A DNA stretch of 64,000 bases from Oceanicola sp. D3 (GTDB lineage: Bacteria > Pseudomonadota > Alphaproteobacteria > Rhodobacterales > Rhodobacteraceae), in NCBI RefSeq assembly GCF_006351965.1, contig NZ_CP040932.1, forward strand, positions 1,550,001 to 1,614,000, read 5' to 3'. Positions 25,630 through 34,600 of this stretch are shown here, piece by piece (position 1 is the stretch's first letter; every line of letters begins with the position of its first letter). The notes under the pieces are model-generated. The model worked only from the letters and a program-made list of their open reading frames with translations, searched no databases and was not told where the DNA came from. The position numbers were made by a program, and so were the translations under genes.

Positions 25630-26652
25630 ATGAGCACAGAGCCAAGAGAAACAGAGGTGCCAAACCCGCTGCCCGCCGCGCGATTGAGCGTGGCCCCCAT
25701 GATGGATTGGACAGACCGCCACTGCCGGTTCTTCCACCGCCAGCTCACCGGGCAGGCGCTGCTCTATACAGAAATGGTCACAGCCCCGGCTCTGGTGCGG
25801 GGCGGGGCGGTGCACCTGCTGGCGTTTGACGCTGCCGAACATCCGGTGGCAGTGCAGCTTGGCGGCTCGGAGCCGGAGGAACTGGCGCAGGCGGCGCGGC
25901 TTGCGCAGGAGGCGGGCTATTGCGAGGTGAACCTGAACATCGGCTGCCCGTCCGACCGGGTGAAATCGGGCTGTTTCGGCGCGGTGCTGATGAAATCTCC
26001 CGAGCTGGTCTCCGACTGCCTCGCAGCCATGCGCGAGGCGGTATCGGTTCCGGTGACGGCCAAGTGCCGGATCGGCGTGGATGAGCAGGAGCCACGTGAG
26101 GTGCTGCCGCAGTTTCTTGAAATGCTGGAAAAAACCGGCATCACCCGGGTCACGGTTCACGCCCGGAAGGCTTGGCTCCAAGGCCTCAGCCCCAAGGAAA
26201 ACCGCGAGGTTCCGCCGCTTGATTATCCTCTGGTCCATGACATGAAACGCGCCTTTCCGGGGCTGCACCTGTCGATCAACGGCGGGGTGACGAGCCTGGC
26301 CGAGGCAGAGGCACATCTGGCGGCGGGGATGGACGGGGTGATGATCGGCCGCGCGGCCTACCATGATCCGGGCCTGCTGCTCGCGGCGGATGCGCAGATC
26401 TTTCACGCCCCGCCATCGGGGCGCACTCGGCGCGATGTTGTTGACGCCATGCGCCCCTATATCGCCGCCCATCTCGACGCGGGCGGCAAGCTGGCCCAGA
26501 TCACCCGCCACATGCTGGGGCTGTTTCAGGGCCGCCCCGGCGCCCGCGCATGGCGCCGCATCCTCTCGGAGCATGCCCACCGCGAAGGCGCTGGCCTTGA
26601 GGTGCTCGACCAAGCCCTTGCGGCGCTCCCGGAAGCCACCCTTGCCGCCTGA
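25630..26652 (+). CDS. dusA: tRNA-dihydrouridine(20/20a) synthase
   Basis: A 340-residue FMN enzyme that reduces uridine in the tRNA D-loop. It has the N-terminal VAPMMDWTDRHCRFFHRQL, EVNLNIGCPSDRV with the catalytic Cys region (KSGCFGAVLM), VTAKCRIGVD, TVHARKAWLQGLSPKENREVPPL and NGGV. The DusA-type sequence and length are normal. AAGGTG precedes the chosen ATG; a GTG two codons upstream is the alternative. It is a monocistronic housekeeping gene with no link to its neighbours. Confidence 0.93.
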   Translation: MSTEPRETEVPNPLPAARLSVAPMMDWTDRHCRFFHRQLTGQALLYTEMVTAPALVRGGAVHLLAFDAAEHPVAVQLGGSEPEELAQAARLAQEAGYCEVNLNIGCPSDRVKSGCFGAVLMKSPELVSDCLAAMREAVSVPVTAKCRIGVDEQEPREVLPQFLEMLEKTGITRVTVHARKAWLQGLSPKENREVPPLDYPLVHDMKRAFPGLHLSINGGVTSLAEAEAHLAAGMDGVMIGRAAYHDPGLLLAADAQIFHAPPSGRTRRDVVDAMRPYIAAHLDAGGKLAQITRHMLGLFQGRPGARAWRRILSEHAHREGAGLEVLDQALAALPEATLAA

Positions 26653-26681
26653 GCGGAAGGGCGCGCCAAAAGAGATTCAGT

Positions 26682-26705
26682 GGATATTTGCCTGCAAGAA
26701 AATGG
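26682..26705 (+). repeat. Copy 2 of the recurrent intergenic element
   Basis: GGATATTTGCCTGCAAGAAAATGG, 30 bases after the dusA stop. It shares GGATATTT and GCAAGAAAATG with the other copies. Confidence 0.65.
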
Positions 26706-26727
26706 GCAAATTTGATTCAAATTCGCC
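26705..26727. repeat. AT-rich near-perfect palindrome downstream of dusA
   Basis: The palindrome is AATTTGA-T-TCAAATT (26709-26723), flanked by GGC and GCC with one mismatch on each side. It directly abuts copy 2 of the element in the dusA / DUF1289 convergent gap. Confidence 0.5.
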
Positions 26728-26795
26728 GCGGTTTCTGTGGGTTTTCTGACTGCGCGTAGGCCGGATGGTGTGTGGGGCTGGCGCTCGCGCCCAAC

Positions 26796-27032
26796 CTATC
26801 CGCCGCGCCGCGCGACCCGGCCCGCGCGCCCGCCGCGCCGTTTGCGGTGAAGGCCCTCCCGTTCGGGCAGTTCCTCGATCAGCGCGTGGCGTTCTTCGGG
26901 GCTCATCCGGCCCCAAGCGGCGATTTCATCAATCGAGCGCAGGCAACCGGTGCACAGCCGGGTTTCGGGGTGGATGACGCAAATCTTGATGCAGGGGCTT
27001 TCGATTTCGTCGCGGCGCCAGAGCTCGTCCAT
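26796..27032 (-). CDS. DUF1289 small Cys-containing protein
   Basis: A 78-residue protein starting at MDELWRRDE; a longer frame upstream lies inside ruvX and is rejected. It has the DUF1289 pattern: SPCIKICVIHPETRLCTGCLRSIDEIAAW. The Cys cluster (CxxxC...CxxC) suggests metal binding; no function is known. The ATG overlaps the ruvX stop (TGATG), so it is translationally coupled to it. The C-terminus is Arg/Gly-rich. Confidence 0.85.
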   Translation of the reverse strand: MDELWRRDEIESPCIKICVIHPETRLCTGCLRSIDEIAAWGRMSPEERHALIEELPEREGLHRKRRGGRAGRVARRGG

Positions 27033-27505
27033 CAGGCCCTCCTGATATAGGCGAGCCGGTCGAGCGCGCCCTGCAGGATGTAACCGGCGGCCACGTGGTC
27101 GATCACCTCGGCCCGGCGGGCGCGGGAGGTATCTGCCTCCAGCAGCGCACGCTCTGCGGCGACGGTTGAAAGGCGCTCGTCCCAAAAGCCGATCGGCCCC
27201 TCCCAGAGGCGCGAGAAGTTGCGGGCGAAGGCGCGGGTGCTTTGGGCGCGGGGGCCTTCGGAGCCGTCCATGTTGCGCGGCAGGCCAAGCACGAGGCCGG
27301 TAATTGAACGCGCGTTCAGAATGGCCAGAAGCGCCTCTGCATCTTGCGTGAACTTCTTGCGCTTCACCGTTTCCAGCGGCGTGGCCACGGAGCGTAGCCC
27401 ATCGGAAACCGCCACGCCGATGGTCTTGGTGCCAAGGTCGAGGCCAGCCAATGCGCCGGCGCGGGGCAGGGCGGCGGCGTAGTCTTCGAAGACGTCAAAG
27501 ATCAT
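27032..27505 (-). CDS. ruvX: RuvX / YqgF Holliday-junction resolvase-like protein
   Basis: A 157-residue RNase H-fold protein involved in pre-16S rRNA 5' processing or Holliday-junction resolution. It has LAGLDLGTKTIGVAVSD with the first catalytic Asp, LVLGLPRNMDGSEGPRA, WDERLSTVAAERALLE and IDHVAAGYILQGALD. The ATG at 27505 overlaps the ccmI stop (ATGA); the longer frame reaching 27643 lies inside ccmI. The ccmI-ruvX-DUF1289 operon is tight. Confidence 0.92.
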   Translation of the reverse strand: MIFDVFEDYAAALPRAGALAGLDLGTKTIGVAVSDGLRSVATPLETVKRKKFTQDAEALLAILNARSITGLVLGLPRNMDGSEGPRAQSTRAFARNFSRLWEGPIGFWDERLSTVAAERALLEADTSRARRAEVIDHVAAGYILQGALDRLAYIRRA

Positions 27506-28722
27506 TCGCCCCCTCCGGCGGCGGCTTCGATCATCGCGATGGCCCCCGCATTGCCCGCAAACACCTCGCGCGCCTCGCTCAGGATCTCTTGCTGCCGCTC
27601 GCGCTGGCCAAGCACGCCAAGCGCGCGCACCAGTTGCGCCCATTTCTCCGGCGGCCCGCCCTCTGTGGCCAGCTCTTCGGCCAGCCCTTCGACCATGCCC
27701 TGCACCATCGCCGCGCGATCTTCTTCGCTCATGTCCTGCGCGGCCTCCATATCGGCGGCGCTTGGGCCTCGCACCTCGGCCTTCGGGGTATAGTCCACCC
27801 CCGCCGCCTGCGCTGCTGCCGCCAACTGCCGGGGCAGATCCTCGGCCCAGAGCGCGCCCTCGGGCACATTCCCCTCCACCGAGCGCCAGACGTTGAAGGC
27901 AAGGTCGCCCCGGCCTGTCTGCGCCCGCATCAGGCCCCAGTAATACCGGGCGTTCATGTTTTCGCCGTCCCGCCGCAGCGCCTCGGCCAGCACCGCCTCC
28001 GCCTCGGGCGACACATAGCCCCCGGCGTCGCTGATCCAGAGCTCGGCCAGCAGCACGAAATCCTGCGATGTTGCCTCTGCCCCCTTGATCCGCAGCACCG
28101 CCTCCTGCGCCTCTGCCGCCGCGCCAAGGTTGCCCATCGCTGCCTCGTTGCGCACCAGCAGCACATGGCCCTGCAGGTCGTCAGGGCGGCTTGCCACCGC
28201 CTCACGCAGCTTTGCCATCAGCGCCTTGAATTCTTCTGACACCTGCGGATCGGGCGTGTTTGGCAGGCTCTCGGCATAGCGTGCCGCGGCCTCCTCCTGT
28301 CGCGGGCGATTGACGCGATAGGCCTCTGCCGCATCCAGCCGGGCGGCGATGGGTGCATCGGGGTAGCCCGGCGCTCCGAGCACCACGTAGAGCCCAAAGC
28401 TGAGCGCCAGCACCAGCAGCGCAAGCCCCGCCGCCAGCCCAAGGCTCACACCGCGCGGTGCCTTTGCCGCATCCGCCGAGCCGGCAGCGGCCCTGTCTGC
28501 CTCAAGGATCCGGCGCTTGATCTCCAGCTCCAGCCGCTCGGCCTCGCCCGCGTCGATCCGGCCCGCCTCGGCATCGGCGGCCACGGCGGCCAGTTGCTCG
28601 CGATAAAGCCCGATCGCAGGCACCGCGCCAGCCTCCGCCCCGGCCCGCCGCGCCAGCAGCGCCCGCGCCAAAAGGCCAACCGCCACCAGCGCCAGCCCGA
28701 CCGATATCACCCAGAACCCCAT
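27502..28722 (-). CDS. ccmI: c-type cytochrome biogenesis protein CcmI
   Basis: A 406-residue apocytochrome chaperone. Two transmembrane helices (about 3-20 and 95-117) bracket a cytoplasmic segment (YREQLAAVAADAEAGRID..ELEIKRRIL). The periplasmic part holds TPR-like repeats (NEAAMGNLGAAAEAQEAVLRI, ALRRDGENMNARYYWGLMRAQTGRGDLAFNVW), which bind CXXCH apoproteins. A strong GGAGGGG lies upstream of the ATG. It is divergent from soxB. Confidence 0.92.
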   Translation of the reverse strand: MGFWVISVGLALVAVGLLARALLARRAGAEAGAVPAIGLYREQLAAVAADAEAGRIDAGEAERLELEIKRRILEADRAAAGSADAAKAPRGVSLGLAAGLALLVLALSFGLYVVLGAPGYPDAPIAARLDAAEAYRVNRPRQEEAAARYAESLPNTPDPQVSEEFKALMAKLREAVASRPDDLQGHVLLVRNEAAMGNLGAAAEAQEAVLRIKGAEATSQDFVLLAELWISDAGGYVSPEAEAVLAEALRRDGENMNARYYWGLMRAQTGRGDLAFNVWRSVEGNVPEGALWAEDLPRQLAAAAQAAGVDYTPKAEVRGPSAADMEAAQDMSEEDRAAMVQGMVEGLAEELATEGGPPEKWAQLVRALGVLGQRERQQEILSEAREVFAGNAGAIAMIEAAAGGGE

Positions 28723-28857
28723 GGCCCCTCCAAGCTCGTCAGCCCCTGCCTTACCGCCCCGGGCCGCGCCCTGCCACCCCTCGAAGCGTCGCACCCGGTC
28801 ACATGGTTGCGGGGCAGGGCGGTAAAGATTGGGCGAGGGTCGCAATCCGGGGGCAGG

Positions 28858-28872
28858 GCGTCGTTTCGACGC
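28858..28872. promoter_or_regulatory. Palindrome upstream of soxB
   Basis: GCGTCG-TTT-CGACGC in the 214-base ccmI-soxB divergent gap, 64 bases before soxB. It is a candidate operator for the sarcosine oxidase genes; the regulator is unknown. Confidence 0.4.
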
Positions 28873-28936
28873 GTTTGCACCGGCCCGCCGAGTTGCATTA
28901 ACTCAAAGGTGGATTCCACGCCCGAAAGGCCCCCCG

Positions 28937-30181
28937 ATGCGCCGCTACTCCGCCTTTGCCATCGCTCGTGAAGCGCTCCGCCACCACACCGGCTGGGGCC
29001 GCGCATGGGGCAATCCGGAGCCAAAGAAAAGCTATGACGTGGTGATCGTTGGCGCAGGGGGGCACGGCCTCGCCACCGCCTATTACCTCGGCAAGAACCA
29101 CGGGATCACCAATGTCGCGGTGATCGAAAAGGGCTGGCTCGGTGGCGGCAACACCGGGCGCAACACCACCATCATCCGCTCCAACTACCTGCAGGATCCT
29201 TCGGCGGCGATCTACGAAAAGGCCCGCAGCCTCTACGAGACCATGAGCCAGGATCTCAACTACAACGTCATGTTCTCTCCCCGCGGCGTGATGATGCTCG
29301 CCCAGACCGAGCACGAGAAGCGCGGCTACCTGCGCACCGCCCACGCCAACGCGCTGCAAGGCGTGAGCACCGAGTTCATCGGGCCGGAGCGGGTGAAGCA
29401 GATCGCCCCGATCATCAACATCGACGGCCCGCGCTACCCGGTGCTCGGCGCCCTCTGGCAGGCCCGCGCCGGGACCGCGCGGCACGATGCGGTGGCCTGG
29501 GGCTACGCCCGCGCCTGCTCCGACATGGGGATGGACATCATCCAGACCTGTGAGGTCACCGGCGTCACCCGTGAGGGCGACCGTGTGACCGGGGTGGAAA
29601 CCTCCAAGGGCCACATCGGCTGCAACAAGCTCGGCATCGTCGTTGCCGGCCACTCCGGACAACTCGCCGAAATGGCCGGCTTCCGCCTCCCGATCGAAGC
29701 CGTCGCCCTGCAAGCCTATGTCTCCGAGCCGATCAAGCCCGCGCTCGATTGCGTCATCATGGCCAACACCGTGCATGGCTACCTCAGCCAGTCCGACAAG
29801 GGCGAGATGGTCATCGGCGGCGGGGCCGACAACCATAACAACTTCACCCAACGCGGCAGCTTCAGCCATATCGAAGAAACCACCCGCGCCTTGGTGGAGA
29901 CTTTCCCCATGCTCTCCCGCCTCAAGATGCTGCGCCAATGGGGCGGCATCGTGGATATGACCGGCGATCGCTCCCCGATCCTGTCGAAAACCCCGGTGGA
30001 TGGCGTCTTCATCAACTGCGGTTGGGGCACCGGCGGCTTCAAGGCCATCCCCGGCTCCGGCTGGGGCTTTGCCGAGCTGATGGCCAAGGGCCACTCGCCC
30101 CTCACCTCCGCCTTCGGTCTGGAGCGCTTCCGCGAAGGCCGCTTCATCGACGAAAGCGTTGCAGCCGGGGTCGCGCATTGA
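28937..30181 (+). CDS. soxB: Sarcosine oxidase subunit beta
   Basis: A 414-residue FAD subunit of the heterotetrameric enzyme that oxidises sarcosine to glycine with tetrahydrofolate. It has an N-terminal dinucleotide motif VGAGGHGLATAYYLGKNHG (about 37-55), RNTTIIRSNYLQDPS, the covalent-FMN region near the middle and GTGGFKAIPGSGWGFAELMA at the C-terminus. The start at MRRYSAF is preceded by an SD-like GAAAGG. The stop overlaps the next ATG (TGATG). Unusually, it is followed by two small membrane-protein genes before soxD. Confidence 0.95.
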   Translation: MRRYSAFAIAREALRHHTGWGRAWGNPEPKKSYDVVIVGAGGHGLATAYYLGKNHGITNVAVIEKGWLGGGNTGRNTTIIRSNYLQDPSAAIYEKARSLYETMSQDLNYNVMFSPRGVMMLAQTEHEKRGYLRTAHANALQGVSTEFIGPERVKQIAPIINIDGPRYPVLGALWQARAGTARHDAVAWGYARACSDMGMDIIQTCEVTGVTREGDRVTGVETSKGHIGCNKLGIVVAGHSGQLAEMAGFRLPIEAVALQAYVSEPIKPALDCVIMANTVHGYLSQSDKGEMVIGGGADNHNNFTQRGSFSHIEETTRALVETFPMLSRLKMLRQWGGIVDMTGDRSPILSKTPVDGVFINCGWGTGGFKAIPGSGWGFAELMAKGHSPLTSAFGLERFREGRFIDESVAAGVAH

Positions 30182-30567
30182 TGACTAAAGATGACCATGA
30201 GGCCCTGAAGAAGCTCCAAGAGCGCAAAGCAAAGTATCGCCCGCCATTCGTAGCGCTAAGTCTTGCCGTGTTTTTCCTTTGGTTCATTCCATCGTGCGTT
30301 ACCGCTTACCTTCAGAGTGCTGTTCTCTTTTCAGCGCTTGGTGCGTGGCTGATAATGATTGTGCTGGCGGAGATTGGCCTTTGGCGTGTCGGTGCCGAGT
30401 TGTTCATCCTTCTGCCCAGTGAAGATCCTAGTAGCGATTTCGACGCCGGGCTCCGCAGAGTGAAGTTAGACATGGTGGAAGTGGTCCTGCTGTTGGTCGC
30501 GACAGCTCAATGGGGCTTTGGATCTATTGCGGTGGACTTTTTCGCTTGCGGGGCTCTGGAATGCTGA
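30181..30567 (+). CDS. Small two- or three-helix membrane protein inserted after soxB
   Basis: A 128-residue protein starting at the ATG that overlaps the soxB stop. A charged N-terminus (EALKKLQERKAKYR) leads to hydrophobic segments at about 22-45, 48-70 and 96-118. Base composition is lower in GC than its neighbours, and codons such as CTA and AGT are used more, which suggests recent insertion. No family was recognised. It is not a known subunit of sarcosine oxidase, and its coupling to soxB may be incidental. Confidence 0.6.
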   Translation: MTKDDHEALKKLQERKAKYRPPFVALSLAVFFLWFIPSCVTAYLQSAVLFSALGAWLIMIVLAEIGLWRVGAELFILLPSEDPSSDFDAGLRRVKLDMVEVVLLLVATAQWGFGSIAVDFFACGALEC

Positions 30568-30703
30568 CAGTGACGCTCATGAGCAAACATCTGCCGAACC
30601 AAAACGCCGCCCGGAACAACCGGCCCTCCTGTCACGTTCTCTCCCCAATCACGGCGTGCGCTGCTGCACGCCGGTTGGAAGCAGACCGCACAGGAGACCT
30701 CAA

Positions 30704-31042
30704 ATGGCCCAGTACGAAGATCATTCGACCCATACCTCCGCTCACACCCCGCCGCCGCGCGAAAGCTCCGGCACCGGCACAATGGCCTTCATCATCGGCG
30801 GCCTCGTCGTTGCCGTTGCCGTCATCGCGTGGTTCCTCTCGGGCGGCGATGTTGAAAACAGCAACGCGACCGTTCCGGCGGATGGCGGTGACGCAAGCGT
30901 CACCATCGAATCCACACCGGCCCCCGCTGACGATGGCGCAGCCATGGAAAGCGCTCCGGCAACCGATGGCGACGCTGCTGCCCCGGCCACTGAAGCCGCT
31001 CCGGCTGAAGAGCCTGCCCCGGCGGACGAACCCGCAAACTGA
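30704..31042 (+). CDS. Small single-pass membrane protein with acidic Ala/Pro tail
   Basis: A 112-residue protein with an N-terminal Thr/His/Ser-rich segment, one helix (about 27-45, MAFIIGGLVVAVAVIAWFL) and a low-complexity tail rich in Ala, Pro, Asp and Glu, ending in EEPAPADEPAN. CAGGAG lies upstream of the ATG; the longer upstream frame is rejected because it overlaps the previous gene. Two hairpins follow. It may be a stress- or envelope-associated protein; no family was recognised. Confidence 0.65.
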   Translation: MAQYEDHSTHTSAHTPPPRESSGTGTMAFIIGGLVVAVAVIAWFLSGGDVENSNATVPADGGDASVTIESTPAPADDGAAMESAPATDGDAAAPATEAAPAEEPAPADEPAN

Positions 31043-31056
31043 TAGAACCCACCGGC

Positions 31057-31074
31057 CCACCCTCCAGAGGGTGG
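31057..31074 (+). terminator. First hairpin after the small membrane gene
   Basis: CCACCCT-CCAG-AGGGTGG, a perfect 7-bp stem 15 bases after the stop. No T-run follows. Confidence 0.5.
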
Positions 31075-31090
31075 ATGCCACCACTCATGT

Positions 31091-31130
31091 CATGGCCGTG
31101 CTCCGCTTTCGGGGTGCGGCCATGGCTGTT
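31091..31130 (+). terminator. Second hairpin, probable terminator between soxB side and soxDAG
   Basis: An 8-bp stem CATGGCCG (31091-31098) / CGGCCATG (31117-31124) followed by GCTGTTTTC. It suggests that soxDAG has its own transcript. Confidence 0.55.
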
Positions 31131-31191
31131 TTCGGAGGGGCATCGCACGGCGCGTTTACACCTCCGATTTCGGCCAGATCCGTGAATTTTC

Positions 31192-31224
31192 GTATGCATA
31201 GGTTGTGCATGGGTTGTGCACGGG
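31192..31224 (-). repeat. Three tandem 11-bp units (array A)
   Basis: Read on the minus strand the units are CCCGTGCACAA, CCCATGCACAA and CCTATGCATAC, one helical turn apart, preceded by a partial CCACAT. Array B at 53608-53640 has the same consensus CCYATGCACAN. It lies 77 bases before soxD. Downstream on the plus strand are TTAACC..CACTCTC and GGTTAACG. Confidence 0.8.
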
Positions 31225-31300
31225 ATGTGGCTGTCCCGATTTTCGCCCTCAAGCCGGCGATTAACCTTTCCAACACTCTCCCCAATCAGGGTTAACGCCG

Positions 31301-31618
31301 ATGCTGAAATTCACCTGCCCCTACTGCGGTATCGAGGCCAGCGAAACCGAGCTGACTGCTGGCGGCGAAGCCCATCTCAAGCGCTACGGCCCTGGGGCCT
31401 CTGACGAGGATTTCGAGGGCTACCTCTTCCTGCGCAAAAACCCCAAGGGCGTGCACCTTGAGCGCTGGCGTCATGCAATGGGCTGCGGCAAGTGGTTTCT
31501 CGCCGCGCGCCATACCGCCACGCTGGAAGTGTTCGGCACCTACCCGGCGCAAACCCAAGAGCCGCCCGCAGAGATCATCGAGAAAATTCGCGCCAAGTTT
31601 CCGGAGTGGCAGGCATGA
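31301..31618 (+). CDS. soxD: Sarcosine oxidase subunit delta
   Basis: A 105-residue zinc-binding subunit. It has TCPYCGIEASETEL at the N-terminus and MGCGKWFLAAR later, which give the zinc Cys/His ligands, plus the conserved DFEGYLFLRKNPKGVHLERW. It starts the soxDAG segment; its stop overlaps the soxA ATG (ATGA). GTTAAC lies just upstream of the ATG. Confidence 0.93.
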   Translation: MLKFTCPYCGIEASETELTAGGEAHLKRYGPGASDEDFEGYLFLRKNPKGVHLERWRHAMGCGKWFLAARHTATLEVFGTYPAQTQEPPAEIIEKIRAKFPEWQA

Positions 31619-34600
31619 GCACCCGTCTTTCCACCGGCGGTCGCCTGATCGACCGCTCCAAGCCCGTCTCCTTCCGCTTCAATGGGCGGAACATGCAAGG
31701 GTTCCAAGGGGATAGCCTTGCCGCAGCCCTGCTGGCCAATGGTCAGCTGGTGATGGGCCGCAGCTTCAAATACCACCGCCCGCGCGGCGTGGTGGCTTCC
31801 GGCGCAGAGGAGCCCAACGCGCTCGTCGGGCTGGGCGAGGGCGGGCGGTTTGAGCCCAATCAACGCGCCACCACCACCGAGCTTTTCGACGGGCTCACCG
31901 CGATCAGCCAAAACCACTGGCCCTCGCTGGATTACGATGTCGGCGCGGTCAACGCCGCCCTTTCGCGCTTCCTGCCCGCAGGCTTTTATTACAAGACCTT
32001 CATCCATCCCCGCGCCGCATGGAAGCACCTGTTCGAGCCCTTCATTCGCAAGTCCGCAGGCCTCGGCAAACCCTCCAACCCGGGCGATCCGGACCGATAT
32101 GAGCACGCCTTCGTCCATACCGATCTGCTGATCGTAGGCGGTGGCATCGCCGGGCTTCAGGCCGCGCTGACAGCGGCCAAGACCGGGGCCAACGTGCTGC
32201 TGCTGGAGCAGGAGGCCCATTGGGGCGGGCGTGCCCCTGTTGATGGGGCAGAGATCGAGGGCGAACCGGCGCAGGCGTGGGTCAACCGTGCCGTCGAAAC
32301 CCTTGAGGCCGCGCACAATGTCACCCTGCGCAACCGCTGCATGGGCTCCGGCGTCTACGACCACGGCTATGCGCTCGCCTATGAGCGCTGCACCGATCAT
32401 ATGCCCGGCGCGGCAGGCCCCCGGCACCGCCTCTGGCGCATTCGGGCGAGCCAGATCATCACCGCCACCGGCGCGTTGGAGCGGCCGCTCAGCTTCTCCG
32501 GCAATGACCGCCCCGGCGTGATGCTGGCCTCCGCCCTGCGCGACTACATCGTCAACTACGGCGTCTCTCCCGGCGACCGGGTGGTTGTTGTCACCAACAA
32601 TGACGACGCCTATCGCACCGCTCTGGCGGTTAACGACTCCGGCCTCACCGTGCCCTGCATCATCGACGCCCGCCCCACCGCAGACGGCCCGCTGCCGCAA
32701 GCCTGCCGCGAGGCGGGAATCAGGGTAGAAACCGGCAAGGCCATCGCCGGGGTCGGAATGAAGGGCAAGGCTCTGAAATCCGTAGATATTTGCGCCCAAG
32801 CGGGCGAGGGCGCCGTGCTGGAGACCATCCCCTGCGAAGCTGTCGCCATGTCCGGCGGCTGGTCCCCTGTGGTGCACCTCTGGAGCCATTGCGGCGGTAA
32901 GCTGTTGTGGTCAGAGGATAATTTTCACTTCTATCCCGATGTGGCCCGCTTCCCGACCAGTGATGACGGCGCGCAATACGTCCGCACCGCCGGCATCGCC
33001 TCCGGCGCGATGCTGACCGAGCAAGTTCTTGAAGACGCGTCGAAAAACGCAGTTTCCGCCCTCGCTGATCTTGGCCATCCGGTAGAGGCCTGGCGCCCGT
33101 CTGCCACCGGAGTCGAAGAAGCTAAGATGGCCCCTGTCTGGGTCATGCCACAGGGCGCGAGCCGGGCGAAAAAATCCAAGATGTGGTTGGACTTCCAGAA
33201 CGACGTTAAAGTCTCCGATGTCGAGCTTGCGGCGCAAGAGGGCTACCAATCCGTCGAGCACACCAAGCGCTACACCACCCTCGGGATGGCCACGGATCAG
33301 GGAAAATTGAGCAACATCAACGGCCTCGCCGTTCTTTCCGGTGCGCTGAACCAGCCGATCCCACAAACCGGCACCACAACCTTCCGCCCGCCTTACACGC
33401 CCATATCCATGGGTGTCATCGCCGGGCCGGGGACGGGTAACACCTTCCAACCGCTCAGAAAAACGCCGATGCACAGCTGGCACGAGGCCAACGGTGCCGA
33501 TTGGGAGCCGGTCGGCCAGTGGCGGCGGCCCTATTGCTACATGAAACCGGGCGAGAGCCGCGAGGCCGCCGTCTCAAGGGAGATCCGTAACACCCGGGAT
33601 TCGCTCGGGCTTCTGGACGCCAGCACGCTGGGCAAAATCCTCGTCACCGGCCCTGATGCGGGCAAGTTCCTCGACATGCTCTACACCAACATGATGAGCA
33701 CGCTGAAGCCGGGCAAGTGCCGCTACGGGCTGATGTGCAACGAAAACGGCTTCCTGATGGACGATGGCGTGGTGGCCCGGCTGGATGAAAACAGCTTCCT
33801 CGTCCACACCACCTCTGGCGGCGCCGATCACATCCACGCCCATATGGAAGACTGGCTGCAATGCGAGTGGTGGGATTGGAAGGTTTATACCGCCAACCTC
33901 ACCGAACAATACGCGCAGATTGCCGTGGTCGGCCCCAACGCCCGGAAATTGCTGGAAAAACTTGGCGGCATGGATCTGTCCAAAGAGGCGCTGGCTTTCA
34001 TGGAACACGCCGATGGCGAGCTGGCCGGGCTGCCGGTGCGGGTTTTTCGCATCAGCTTCTCGGGTGAACTCAGCTACGAGATCGCCGTGCCGGCGGGGCA
34101 CGGGCTGAAGCTTTGGGAAAAGATCGTCGAGGCCGGGGCGGAGTGGAACATCACGCCCTACGGCACCGAGGCGCTGCATGTGATGCGGGCCGAGAAGGGC
34201 TTCATCATGATTGGCGACGAGACGGATGGCACCGTCATTCCACAGGATCTTAACCTTTCCTGGGCAATCTCGAAGAAGAAAGGGGATTTTCTCGGCAAAC
34301 GGGCACAAGAGCGCGTGCATATGGCAAGCGCCGAGCGGTGGAAGCTCGTGGGGCTTGAAACCGTGGATGGCTCGGTGCTGCCCGATGGCGCATATGCGCT
34401 GGCTGAGGGCACCAACGACAACGGCCAGCAAAACACGCAGGGCCGCGTAACCTCTACCTACCACTCGCCCACGCTGGGCCGTGGCATCGCCATTGGGCTG
34501 GTGCTGCACGGGCCTGACCGGATGGGCGAGGTGCTGAAGTTCAGCAAGGTTGATGGCAGCAGCGTAGAGGCGAAAATCGTCGATCCGGTGTTCTATGACA

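Noticed and set aside
28722-28937. Glycine riboswitch upstream of soxB
   Set aside because: No conserved aptamer core is visible; only a short palindrome is seen.
31192-31224. DnaA-box cluster or replication origin
   Set aside because: Units (CCYATGCACAN) do not match TTATCCACA closely; no replication gene is near.
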